Assembly: GCA_025457615.1 (NCBI GenBank)
Contig: JALOTZ010000008.1
Location: 25,550-89,549 of the forward strand
Length of the DNA stretch: 64,000 bases
From: Verrucomicrobiota bacterium
GTDB taxonomy: Bacteria > Verrucomicrobiota > Verrucomicrobiia > Limisphaerales > DSYF01
Direction of reading: 5' to 3'
Below are positions 51,872 through 61,739 of this stretch, in pieces. A program made the translations under genes and the position numbers. Below the pieces are notes generated by a model, which was not told where the DNA came from, did no database searches, and saw only the letters and a list, made by a program, of their open reading frames with translations. Positions within the stretch are counted from its first letter, which is position 1; each line of letters starts with the position of its first letter.

Positions 51872-52504
51872 TCATCGGCGTCTCCTTTCGGCGCGGATGC
51901 GGTGCAGCCGCTCCGTGAACCCGCCTTCTTCGGTGAACGCCGCCGCCTGAGCTTCGATCTGGCGGTCGAGCAGCGCACAAGCCACCCCGATGAGCACCAG
52001 CGCGGCATTCGCCGCGATCTCGGGGTAAGTGGACTGGTTGGACTGGATGGACTTCATGGACGGGGCGCCGCGCTTCGGCGGCCCATCAGGTCCATCGCGT
52101 CCATCCCGTCCATGCTGCTCCTTCACCCAAAGCGCCACCTCTTCCGCGGTGGCGCACCGCCGGGCCACCAGCGCCTTCCGGCGCGGGTCGTCCTCGGGCC
52201 AGAGCGTCAGCCTGCGATGCCGCAGGTAGTCCTCATAGTCGAGTTTCAGTTCTTCCAGGCTGGCCCGCGCCACGTTGGTCAGTTTCAGCTCCATCTTCTT
52301 CGAGGTGCCGCTGGCCTTGCTTCCTTCGGCGATGTTCTGCACGCCGCTGCGCGCCGCCTGCACCATCTGGTCGTGGGTCCGGCTGCGCTTCTCGATGTAG
52401 CGGTCACAGAACCGCACGGTCACATCGTAGGCGAGTTGTGCCACCTGAAAGCTCCTCAGCTTCCGGTAGCCGCCATGCTTCGGGATGAGCGGTTCAGGTT
52501 CCAT
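51872..52504 (-). CDS. Four-helix-bundle protein with suffix domain
   Basis: A 210-residue protein of the family named from 23S rRNA-insertion (S23/IVP) and DGR Avd-like four-helix bundles. Residues about 8-100 (KHGGYRKLRSFQVAQLAYDV, QAARSGVQNIAEGSKASGTS, KMELKLTNVARASLEELKLD) are the bundle. The C-terminal 'suffix' (TYPEIAANAALVLIGVACAL, continuing LDRQIEAQ) matches TIGR04258. Between them is a low-complexity stretch (HGRDGRDGPDGPP... MKSIQSNQST) encoded by a dyad repeat. Start ATG at 52504 (MEPEPLIPKHGG). It adjoins the truncated hsdR end, which it may have helped disrupt. Confidence 0.8.
   Translation of the reverse strand: MEPEPLIPKHGGYRKLRSFQVAQLAYDVTVRFCDRYIEKRSRTHDQMVQAARSGVQNIAEGSKASGTSKKMELKLTNVARASLEELKLDYEDYLRHRRLTLWPEDDPRRKALVARRCATAEEVALWVKEQHGRDGRDGPDGPPKRGAPSMKSIQSNQSTYPEIAANAALVLIGVACALLDRQIEAQAAAFTEEGGFTERLHRIRAERRRR
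52031..52117. repeat. Dyad of TGGACTGG / CCATCC-type units inside the four-helix gene
   Basis: The left arm (52031-52064) is made of 9-bp units TGGACTGGT, TGGACTGGA, TGGACTTCA. The right arm (52083-52117) has CCATCAGGT, CCATCGCGT, CCATCCCGT. Between is a CGCCG/CGGCG hairpin. The whole element is in frame and yields about 29 residues of Gly/Asp/Ser-type linker in the protein. Confidence 0.55.
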
Positions 52505-52698
52505 CGCGCGGGTCCCCCCTGTCCATTCCATCCATCCCGTCCCTCACTCCAGCCTTCCAATGCTTTGCCATGCCGACAGTGCCGGATTGTGGAGCCGATT
52601 GTGTCGCATTGTCACGCGGGGAATGGGAGGACACGGGAGGCGCGCGGCTCAAAATTGGTTCGCCACGGGTTGAACGGTCGTGGCATAGTGGGCCGCCC

Positions 52699-53577
52699 AT
52701 GAAATCCATGACTGGCTGCGGGCGCGGCGAGTGCGCCCAGGACGGCTTCAAGATCACGGTCGAGGTCCATTCCATCAACCGCAAGCAGGCGGACATCCAG
52801 GTGGACCTGCCGCCGGACCTCGAGGTCCTCGAGTCGCTCATCCGCGACACCATTCATGAAGCGGTGTCCCGGGGACGGTTGACGGTGAAGGTGCTGCTGC
52901 ACGCGCCCACGGGCCGCAGCTCGGCGCGCATGCACCTGAACCGCGAGCTGGCCCGGGCCTACACCCAGGAACTGCGGCACCTGGCCAAGGAGCTGAAGCT
53001 CGACGGCAAAGTGTCCCTCGATCACATCATCCGCGCCCCGGGCGTCTTCCAGACCGACGAACAACTGGTGCAGGCCGAGGATTTCTGGGCATCGGTCGAG
53101 AAGGCCCTGCGCCAGGCGCTGGGCGCGCTGCTCAAGATGCGCGCGCGCGAAGGCGCCCACCTGGCCCGGGACTTGACCGGACGCGTCCAACTCATGCGCA
53201 AGGCCGCGGCGAAGATTGCCCAGCGGGCGCCGGTCGTGGCGGAGCAGTATCGCAAGCAGTTGGTCGAGCGGACGCGTACCGCGGGCGTGGAGGTGGCGCC
53301 GGACGACGATCGTCTGCTCAAGGAAGTGGTGTTGTTTGCCGATCGTTGCGACATCAGCGAGGAGCTGACCCGTCTCACCAGCCATTTCGAACAGTTCGCG
53401 GCCCTGGCCAAGACGGACGAGCCGGTCGGGCGCACGCTGGATTTCCTGGCCCAGGAGATGAATCGCGAGATCAACACCATCGGGTCCAAGGCCAACGACG
53501 CCCAGATCTCCCACGCGGTGGTGGCGTTGAAAGCGGAACTCGAGAAGTTCCGCGAGCAGGCGCAGAACGTCGAGTAG
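52699..53577 (+). CDS. yicC: YicC/YloC family endoribonuclease-like protein
   Basis: A 292-residue protein starting MKSMTGCGRGECAQDGFKIT, the family's typical opening. It ends with the DUF1732-like part (EVVLFADRCDISEELTRLTS, LDFLAQEMNREINTIGSKAN). YicC and YloC degrade RNA in other bacteria. Full length. It leads a run with gmk (gap 9 bp) and coaC, the standard neighbourhood of this family. Start ATG at 52699. Confidence 0.9.
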   Translation: MKSMTGCGRGECAQDGFKITVEVHSINRKQADIQVDLPPDLEVLESLIRDTIHEAVSRGRLTVKVLLHAPTGRSSARMHLNRELARAYTQELRHLAKELKLDGKVSLDHIIRAPGVFQTDEQLVQAEDFWASVEKALRQALGALLKMRAREGAHLARDLTGRVQLMRKAAAKIAQRAPVVAEQYRKQLVERTRTAGVEVAPDDDRLLKEVVLFADRCDISEELTRLTSHFEQFAALAKTDEPVGRTLDFLAQEMNREINTIGSKANDAQISHAVVALKAELEKFREQAQNVE

Positions 53578-53586
53578 CCGGTCCTC

Positions 53587-54210
53587 ATGCCCGCCTCCGC
53601 GCCCAGCCCGGTCCTCTTCCTCATCTCCGCCCCCTCCGGCGCGGGCAAGACCACCTTGTGCCAGAACCTGCTGCAGACCTGCCCGAACCTGCGCCGCGCC
53701 ATCACCTGCACCACCCGCGCCCGGCGGGACGGCGAGCGGGACGGCGTGGACTATTACTTCCTCGATCCGTCCGTCTTCCGGGAGCGGGTTGAAGCCGGGT
53801 GGTTCCTCGAGCACGCCACGGTGTATGGCCACCGTTATGGCACTTTGAGAACGGAGGTGTTGGAAAAGCTCGAAGCCGGCTTTGACGTGCTGATCAACGT
53901 GGACGTGCAGGGGGCCGCCTCGCTCCGCGCGGCCGCCCGGGAACATCCGGTCCTGCGGCAGGCGCTGGTGACGGTGTTCCTGACGCCGCCCACGATGGCC
54001 GTGCTGGAACGACGTCTGCGCCACCGGGCGTCGGATTCCGAGGCGGTCATTGCCCGCCGGCTGGCGGTGGCCCGGCAGGAGGCGGAGCGATGGCGCGACT
54101 TCGATTACCTGCTCCTGAGCGGCACGCCCGAGGAGGACACGCGCCAGGCGTTGATGATATTGCAGGCGGAACAACTGCGGACCCACCGGTCGGTTCCGCC
54201 CGTCTTGTGA
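53587..54210 (+). CDS. gmk: Guanylate kinase
   Basis: Phosphorylates GMP to GDP. 207 residues; P-loop SAPSGAGKTTLCQ at about 15-27, GMP-binding residues in ITCTTRARRDGERDGVDYYFL, and the lid region ARRLAVARQEAERW. Nine bases after yicC and before coaC, probably one operon. No rpoZ is found between gmk and coaC, where many bacteria have it. Confidence 0.93.
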   Translation: MPASAPSPVLFLISAPSGAGKTTLCQNLLQTCPNLRRAITCTTRARRDGERDGVDYYFLDPSVFRERVEAGWFLEHATVYGHRYGTLRTEVLEKLEAGFDVLINVDVQGAASLRAAAREHPVLRQALVTVFLTPPTMAVLERRLRHRASDSEAVIARRLAVARQEAERWRDFDYLLLSGTPEEDTRQALMILQAEQLRTHRSVPPVL

Positions 54211-54232
54211 AGCCCGCATCCCAAGGAATCCC

Positions 54233-54775
54233 ATGAGCAAACAGATCGTTCTGGGCGTCACCGGATCCATCGCCGCCCATCGCGCGGTGGACCTGGCCAG
54301 CCTGTTGGTGAAGGCCGGACACCAGGTCCGGGTCGTGATGACGGCGGACGCGCAACGGTTTGTGACGCCGTTGCCGTTCAAGACCCTCTCCCGCAACCCG
54401 GTGGTGGTCGATCTGTATGACGAGGAGGAGGGCTGGAAACCGGCGCACATTGAGCTGGCGGACCAGGCCGATTTGCTGTTGATCGCCCCGGCCACCGCCA
54501 ACATCATCGCCCGCCTCGCCCACGGCATGGCGAACGACGCGTTGAGCTGCATCGCCCTGGCCCTGAACGAGCGGGCGCGCATCCTCATCGCGCCGGCCAT
54601 GCACGGGCGCATGTGGCTGCACCCGGTCACCCAACAGAATGTGGCGGCTTTGACCCGCCTCGGTGCCGAGTTTATCGGACCCGAAGCGGGGACGTTGTCC
54701 TGCGGGTATGAAGGATTGGGACGACTGTGGCCGGTGGACCAGATCGTCCAGCGGGTCCACGCGCGGTTGGCCTGA
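54233..54775 (+). CDS. coaC: Stand-alone CoaC-type flavoprotein with substituted PAMN motif
   Basis: A 180-residue flavoprotein resembling the N-terminal half of Dfp/CoaBC, which decarboxylates phosphopantothenoylcysteine in coenzyme A synthesis. VTGSIAAHRAVDL binds FMN, the active His is His72 (AHIELADQAD) and the Cys is Cys157 (SCGYEGLGRL). The substrate-contacting motif PAMN reads PAMH here (His124; codon cac), at the place of Asn125 of E. coli Dfp. No CoaB synthetase domain follows. It may be a real decarboxylase with variant motif or a related HFCD flavoenzyme. Confidence 0.82.
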   Translation: MSKQIVLGVTGSIAAHRAVDLASLLVKAGHQVRVVMTADAQRFVTPLPFKTLSRNPVVVDLYDEEEGWKPAHIELADQADLLLIAPATANIIARLAHGMANDALSCIALALNERARILIAPAMHGRMWLHPVTQQNVAALTRLGAEFIGPEAGTLSCGYEGLGRLWPVDQIVQRVHARLA

Positions 54776-54800
54776 GGCCCGGTCCCCGGGGGGACGCGGC

Positions 54801-56188
54801 ATGATGAAGGATTTTTCTCGCGAGACACTGGCCCGGCTGCGGGCCCGGCTGCGGTTGTCCTGTCCGGCCAACACGGAACTCCAGGCGCGAGGCCTCCGGC
54901 TCGAGCGCGACATCATCCTGCCGGCGCGGCTGGCGGTGATCGGCATCCTCTACCACTCGTTCCAGTTCCTGCCCTGGATTCGCTCGGTCGCCTATTCCCT
55001 GGATGTGGGGGTTGAGGCGGTGATTTCGCTGTTTTGGGTTTACGTGGGTGTGGTGCTGGCCGGCGGACTCCTGTGGGTGTGGGCCCGCCGGGTCCCGCCG
55101 GCCGTGAGCCGGGCGGCGATCGTGTTGTTAAGCCTGGCGGACGCATTGTTCCTCGCGGGACTGACGCTGATCACCGGCGGGTATGACAGCATTCTGTTCT
55201 GGGTGTTCGTGGGGTTGGTGATCCGCAACACCTTGATCGCCCCCCTCTCCCCCAGCCAGTGGGTGCTGAACCTGTTCACCGCCGCCTGTTACCTGCTGGC
55301 CGGCGTGAGCGACTACGCGCTGGTCCGGAACGTGGATGAGCCCACCCGGATGCTGTTGGGGCTGAGTCCGGTGGACAGCCCGGCCGAGGGGCTGCTGGTG
55401 CGCACCACCCTGCTGCTGCTCGTCGCCGCGTGCGGGTTCGGGGTGCAACTGTTGCTGGACCGGCAGCGGCGCGCCGAGGCCGAGGCCCGCGAGTTCCGGG
55501 TCCGCGACCAGCAACTGCGCTCGACCGGACGGCTGGCCGCCGAGATTGCCCACCAGTTGAAGAATCCCCTGACCGTCATCAGCAACACCACCTTCAACCT
55601 CCAACGCGCAACCGGGGTTGATCCGGCCGTCCTGGCCCGCCTCACCGGAATCATTCGCGAGGAAGTCGAGCGGGCGGACCGGATTCTCACGCAGGTGATG
55701 GATTATGCGCGCCTGACCGAGGGGCGGCTCGAAAGGCTGGAGGTCGCCCCAGTCCTGGACGCCGCCGTGGCCGAAGTCTTCCCTCCAGGCGCGATCTTCG
55801 ACTTGAACCTGCAGCGCAGTTGCCAGCCGGATCTTCCGACCCTGATGATGCAGCGCGATCACCTTCGGGAGATGGTGGTCAATTTGCTGACCAATGCGCG
55901 GGACGCCACGCCCGCCGGAGGCGTCATCCAGGTGTGCGCCCGCTCCCGCGATCCGGGACAGGTGGAGATTGTCGTCTCGGACAACGGGCCGGGCATTCCG
56001 CGCCACCTGCACCAGCGGATCTTCGAGTCCTACTACACCACCAAGTCCAAGGGCACCGGCCTGGGCCTGGCCATCGTCAAGAGCCACGCTGAACTCTATG
56101 GCGGCTCCGTGCAGGTGGAGTCCGATCTTGGAAAGGGCGCCACGTTCAGCCTAACCTTTCCCACCACGGTCTCCAGACCAGCCCGAGC

Positions 56189-56192
<4 letters not shown>
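54801..56192 (+). CDS. Membrane sensor histidine kinase (NtrB-like)
   Basis: A 463-residue kinase with an N-terminal membrane region of about five helices (45-225, e.g. VVLAGGLLWVWARR). It is followed by a DHp domain with phospho-His251 in AAEIAHQLKNPLTVI, then the ATPase with NLLTNARDA, DNGPGIP and GTGLGLAIVKSHAEL. The input signal is unknown; there is no periplasmic sensor domain of note. Its stop overlaps the next gene by 4 bp, forming a pair with the sigma-54 regulator. ATG at 54801. Confidence 0.88.
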
Positions 56193-57628
<1,436 letters not shown>

Positions 57629-57637
57629 TCCCCCCGC

Positions 57638-58507
57638 ATGCAGACCAGCCGCCGCATCACCCGCAAGAGCGCCTCGAACCTCGCGCTCGCGTTCGCGCTG
57701 CTCCCGCCGGAGAAGCGCAATGCCATGTCCGCCCTCTACGCCTTCTGCCGCGAGGTGGATGATGTGGCGGATGAAGAAGCGGTGCCCGTCGAGCAGCGGC
57801 GCGAGCAACTGCGCGCCTGGCGCGAGGACATCCGCCGCGCCTGTGACGGAGCCCCGCCCCGATTCCCGGTCAACCGCGAACTGCAACCTGTCATCCAGCG
57901 CTACCGCCTGTCCGGCGAACTCTTCGAGGAGCTGATCCAGGGGTGCGAAATGGATCTCGACACGTTCCGCTATCCGACCTTTGACGCCCTCGAGCAATAC
58001 TGCCATCGCGTGGCGTCGGTGGTGGGTTTGTTGAGCATCGAGATTTTTGGATACCGGAACCCCGCCTGCCGCGCGTACGCCATCGAGCTGGGCCGCGCGC
58101 TCCAGCTCACCAACATCCTGCGCGACGTGAACAACGACGCCCAGCGGGGGCGGATCTACCTGCCGCAATCCGAACTGGCCCGCTGCGGCGTGCCGGAATC
58201 GGAGATCCTGCGCGGCGCTTACTCCGATCGCTTTGTCGAAGTTGCCCGCAGCGTGGCCCGCCGGGCACGCGCGCACTATGGCCACGCCGCGCGGCAACTC
58301 CCGGACGAGGATCGCCGGGCCATGGTGGCCGCCGAGCTGATGGGCTCGGTGTATTGGAACCTGCTGCGCAAACTCGAGGCGTCCGCCTTCCAGGTGTTCC
58401 AACCCCGGTTGATCCGCCTGGGCAAACCGCGCAAGCTCTGGCTGATCGTCCAGGCCGGGTGGCGCCACGCCGCCCGCACCACCCGCCCGGCTTACGGCAC
58501 CGCGTGA
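57638..58507 (+). CDS. Squalene/phytoene synthase family protein (HpnD-like)
   Basis: A 289-residue prenyl-coupling enzyme. The first Asp motif is in AFCREVDDVADEE (about 36-48) and the second is NILRDVNNDAQRGRIYLP (about 155-172), both needed for Mg-diphosphate binding. RVASVVGLLSIEIFGY precedes it. HpnD-like members make presqualene diphosphate on the way to squalene and hopanoids. The next gene is HpnK-like. It overlaps that gene by 4 bp (GTGA). Confidence 0.88.
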   Translation: MQTSRRITRKSASNLALAFALLPPEKRNAMSALYAFCREVDDVADEEAVPVEQRREQLRAWREDIRRACDGAPPRFPVNRELQPVIQRYRLSGELFEELIQGCEMDLDTFRYPTFDALEQYCHRVASVVGLLSIEIFGYRNPACRAYAIELGRALQLTNILRDVNNDAQRGRIYLPQSELARCGVPESEILRGAYSDRFVEVARSVARRARAHYGHAARQLPDEDRRAMVAAELMGSVYWNLLRKLEASAFQVFQPRLIRLGKPRKLWLIVQAGWRHAARTTRPAYGTA

Positions 58508-59349
58508 ACACCGAAGCTCCCCAGGTCCGGACCGCGCGGCGGCTGGTGGTGAACGCCGACGACTTCGGCCGTTCTTCCTCGATCAACGAGGCGGTCCAGC
58601 AGGCCCACACGCGCGGCATCCTCACCACCGCCAGCCTGATGGTGAACGAGCCGGCCGCCGCGGACGCGGTCCGCCGGGCGCACGAACACCCCTCGCTCGG
58701 CGTGGGGCTGCATCTCACCCTGTTGCTGGGGCGCGCCGCGCTGCCGGCCCATCGCATTCCCGGATTGATCCAGCCGAACGGCGGGTTCCGCAGCGGTCCG
58801 GTGGCGGCCGGCCTGCGGTTCTTCTTCCTTCGATCCTTGCGGGAGCAGTTGCGCGCGGAGTTGCACGAGCAGTTCCGGCGCTTTCGCGAGACCGGGCTGG
58901 TGCTGGACCACGTCAACGGCCACCTGCACCTGCACCTGCACCCGGTGGTGCTGGATCTCCTGATGCAGGACGCCGCCGTCCTGGGCTGCACCCGGGTGCG
59001 CCTCACCCACGATCCGCTCGGCCTGAACCTGGCGATTGCCCGGGGACACCTGGCTTACCGCTTTTCGCACGCGCTCATCTACCGTGTGCTTTCGGCGCGC
59101 GCCCGGCGCGCCTTCGCGCGCCAGGGCATCCGCCACACCCGGCAGGTGTTCGGGCTCCTCCAGAATGCCCGGGTGGACGAGGCTTATGTGCTGCGCCTGC
59201 TGCCGCGGCTGCCGCCGGGCGATTCAGAGCTTTACTCGCATCCGTCCCTTGAGGATTTTCGACATGAACTCGAAGCGCTGGTCAGTCCCGCCGTCGGGCA
59301 AGCGGTCCAACAATTGGGGCTCCATCTGATCCGCTACCAGGACCTTTAA
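58504..59349 (+). CDS. hpnK: HpnK-like YdjC family deacetylase
   Basis: A 281-residue YdjC/ChbG-fold protein. The metal-binding opening is LVVNADDFGRSSSINEAV (about 14-31), then GVGLHLTLLLGRAALP and DHVNGHLHLHLHPVVLDLL. In hopanoid operons this family is HpnK, whose exact step is unclear; related enzymes deacetylate N-acetyl sugars. The GTG start at 58504 overlaps the synthase stop. The small transporter gene follows 1 bp later. Confidence 0.82.
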   Translation: MNTEAPQVRTARRLVVNADDFGRSSSINEAVQQAHTRGILTTASLMVNEPAAADAVRRAHEHPSLGVGLHLTLLLGRAALPAHRIPGLIQPNGGFRSGPVAAGLRFFFLRSLREQLRAELHEQFRRFRETGLVLDHVNGHLHLHLHPVVLDLLMQDAAVLGCTRVRLTHDPLGLNLAIARGHLAYRFSHALIYRVLSARARRAFARQGIRHTRQVFGLLQNARVDEAYVLRLLPRLPPGDSELYSHPSLEDFRHELEALVSPAVGQAVQQLGLHLIRYQDL

Positions 59350-59350
59350 C

Positions 59351-59788
59351 ATGACCAAGATCGTTCTCATCCTGTTGGTCGCCCTCGTCTTCGAGGCGGT
59401 CGGCGTCGTGTTCCTCAGCAAAGGCCTGAAGGAAATCGGCGAGATCAGCCGTCCGTCCGTGTCCGAGATTGCCGCGCTCATCGCCCGCGGCGCGCGGAAT
59501 CCGCCCCTGCTGTTGGGCGTGCTGTTCGAGGCCATCTTTTTTGTGGCCTTGCTCTACCTGCTCTCGCAGCGGGACGTCAGCCTGATCTGGCCGTTGACCT
59601 CCCTGGGCTTTGTCATCACGGCGATCGCGGCCCGATGGTTCCTGGACGAACAGGTCAGCCCCATCCGCTGGGTCGGGGTGCTCCTGATTGTCCTCGGTGC
59701 GGGCCTGGTGACGTGGAGCGAGAAACTGAAGGAACGCCATACCACCGGCTCCGAGCCCCCCCCCTGCGGCACAGAGGATCTGGGGTGA
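59351..59788 (+). CDS. EamA/SMR-like small membrane transporter
   Basis: A 145-residue protein with four predicted helices, the EamA/small multidrug resistance layout: IVLILLVALVFEAVGVVFLS, LLLGVLFEAIFFVALLYLLS, VSLIWPLTSLGFVITAIAAR and VGVLLIVLGAGLVTW. In hopanoid clusters a similar small transporter-like gene accompanies HpnK. Immediately downstream of hpnK. It may move a lipid or sugar intermediate; substrate unknown. Confidence 0.78.
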   Translation: MTKIVLILLVALVFEAVGVVFLSKGLKEIGEISRPSVSEIAALIARGARNPPLLLGVLFEAIFFVALLYLLSQRDVSLIWPLTSLGFVITAIAARWFLDEQVSPIRWVGVLLIVLGAGLVTWSEKLKERHTTGSEPPPCGTEDLG

Positions 59789-59797
59789 TCCTGCCCT

Positions 59798-60742
59798 TCA
59801 GGCCTTCGTGCCGGCTCTCTTCATGTCTTCGTGCGGATGCAGCACGGCGTGGTCGGAGTCGGATTCCAGGTGGGTGGTGACATAGGCCCGCGGCTCGAGC
59901 GACTGCTCGATCACGTTCTCAATCTCGGTGGCGGTACGGTGCGCACTGGTGAGAGAGACGTCCCCGGGAAACAACAGGTGGACCTCGACCCAGTGGGCGT
60001 CGCCGAGGTTGCGGTGGCGCAGTTGGTGGTAGCTCAAGCCATGCTTCCGCGTCTCGCGCTCCAGGACCTCCGTGAGCCTGGCCTGCGCCGCCGGGTCCGC
60101 GGTGTCCATCAGGCCCGAGAATGCCGACTTCACCAGGCCGGCCCCCGACCTGAGGATGTTGCCCGCCATGAGGATGCCGCAGATGGGATCGAACGGCAGC
60201 CACCCGGTCGTCAGCACCAGCCCCAGCCCGATCAACACCGCGATGCTGGTCCAGCAATCGGTCAGCACGTGTTTGCCGTTCGCCTCGAGGATCAGGGAGT
60301 TCTTGCGGCGTCCCAGCCACACCAGGTAGGCGCCCAGCCCGCCATTGATGGCCGCGGCGGCGGCCGTCAGCGCCGTGCCGGCCCCGAGGTTCTCCAGTTG
60401 CAGGCCGCCCAGCCACTTGTGGATGGACTGGTAGATGATGTAGAGCGCGGCCAGCATGATCATCGCCCCTTCGAAGCCGGCGGAAAAGAAGGAGATCTTC
60501 GCGTGTCCGTACAGATGGTCCGCATCAGCCGGCCGATAGGAGAGTCGCAGGCTGTAGGCCGCAAAGATGACCGCGGCCACATGCACGACCGACTCGGCGG
60601 CGTCACTCAGGATGGCGGCGGAGCCGGTCAGCAGGTAGGCCCCCATCTTCATGACGAACATGAGCAGACCGAAGCCCAGCGAGAGGTTCATCGCCAAGCT
60701 CAAGGCCTTGCGATCGGAATCGGATCTGGCCGCGACGTTCAT
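59798..60742 (-). CDS. Cation diffusion facilitator family transporter
   Basis: A 314-residue CDF exporter of divalent metals with six helices and a cytoplasmic C-terminal domain (about 215-300). The metal site in helix 2 reads ILSDAAESVVH and a partner site in helix 5 reads HVLTDCWTSIAV. HLYGHAKISFFSAGFEGAMI is the CDF histidine region. Zinc or iron/manganese is likely. It overlaps lpxA by 4 bp at its start. Confidence 0.88.
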   Translation of the reverse strand: MNVAARSDSDRKALSLAMNLSLGFGLLMFVMKMGAYLLTGSAAILSDAAESVVHVAAVIFAAYSLRLSYRPADADHLYGHAKISFFSAGFEGAMIMLAALYIIYQSIHKWLGGLQLENLGAGTALTAAAAAINGGLGAYLVWLGRRKNSLILEANGKHVLTDCWTSIAVLIGLGLVLTTGWLPFDPICGILMAGNILRSGAGLVKSAFSGLMDTADPAAQARLTEVLERETRKHGLSYHQLRHRNLGDAHWVEVHLLFPGDVSLTSAHRTATEIENVIEQSLEPRAYVTTHLESDSDHAVLHPHEDMKRAGTKA

Positions 60743-61539
60743 GGGTCCAACCCGGCCTCCCCCCCCGGGCGCCCGGTGTCCGCGCACAGGCCGCGTTTGG
60801 ATCCCGCGACAAACTCGAGCAGTTGCGCCGCCGGCGACTGCGGCGCAGGCTCTCCCGCCTCCCGCAAGGCCTCCTTCAATCGCCACCCGCTGCGGAACAG
60901 CAGGCGGTAAAGCCGCTTGAGTTCGAGTCGTTGCGCGGCACTGAACCCGGCGCGGCGCAGTCCGATCACATTCAGCCCGCACATGCCGTTGTCGCCACGT
61001 GCGATGGTGAAGGGCGGCAGATCCTTGCTGATGGCCGAACCGCCCTGCATCAGGGCGAGCGTGCCCACCCGCACGAACTGGTGGACAAGACAGTTGCCGG
61101 ACAGGAAAGCGCGGTCCTGGATGACGACGTGTCCGCCCAGCAACACGCCGTTGGCCAGGATCACGTGGTTCCCCACGAGCGAGTTGTGGCCGACGTGGGC
61201 GTTGGCCATGAAGTAATTGCCGGAGCCGATCACCGTCTGCTCCTCCGGCCGGTTGGACCGGTGCACGGTCGCATGTTCCCGGAAGACATTGTCGTCGCCG
61301 ATGGTCAGCCCGGTGGGTGCGCCCTTGTATTTCAGGTCCTGGGGCGCGTCGCCCATCACGCATCCCGCGTGGAAGCGGTTGCCCGATCCCACCCGGGTCC
61401 GGCCGGTGAAGTGGCAATGCGGCCCGATCACGCAGCCAGGCCCGATCACCACCCCCTCCTCGATCACAGTGCAGGGGCCGACCTGGACCGACGGGTCCAC
61501 TTCGGCGCCCCGGGCAATGATGGCGGTGTCGTGAATCAT
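60739..61539 (-). CDS. lpxA: UDP-N-acetylglucosamine acyltransferase
   Basis: The first step of lipid A synthesis, acylating UDP-GlcNAc. The 266-residue protein is a left-handed beta helix of hexapeptide repeats (VIGPGCVIGPHCHFTG, VIGSGNYFMANAHVGHNSLV with catalytic His118). The C-terminal helical domain starts about residue 190 (GLNVIGLRRAGFS). This shows an outer membrane with lipid A. The ATG at 61539 is used. A CDF gene follows with 4-bp overlap. Confidence 0.92.
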   Translation of the reverse strand: MIHDTAIIARGAEVDPSVQVGPCTVIEEGVVIGPGCVIGPHCHFTGRTRVGSGNRFHAGCVMGDAPQDLKYKGAPTGLTIGDDNVFREHATVHRSNRPEEQTVIGSGNYFMANAHVGHNSLVGNHVILANGVLLGGHVVIQDRAFLSGNCLVHQFVRVGTLALMQGGSAISKDLPPFTIARGDNGMCGLNVIGLRRAGFSAAQRLELKRLYRLLFRSGWRLKEALREAGEPAPQSPAAQLLEFVAGSKRGLCADTGRPGGEAGLDP

Positions 61540-61739
61540 CCCGGAAAGACTAGGGGGGGACGCGCCCGGTTTCACGCGCATAATGCAGGGCCCCAGGGAA
61601 AATCGCCCGGGGAGTCGTCTGCGTTCTTGTGGTGTGAACGCCGCGGGAGTAGAAGAAGGACCGGGGCTGGGCTGGACCGACCCTCGCGAACCGGTCGCGA
61701 AGGGTTTCAGGAACCACCCCCCCTCCCATTTTCATTGCT

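Noticed and set aside
49819..52008. Calling hsdR intact with a 729-residue protein
   Set aside because: The first 65 codons are non-homologous and the family's nuclease and Walker A regions are absent.
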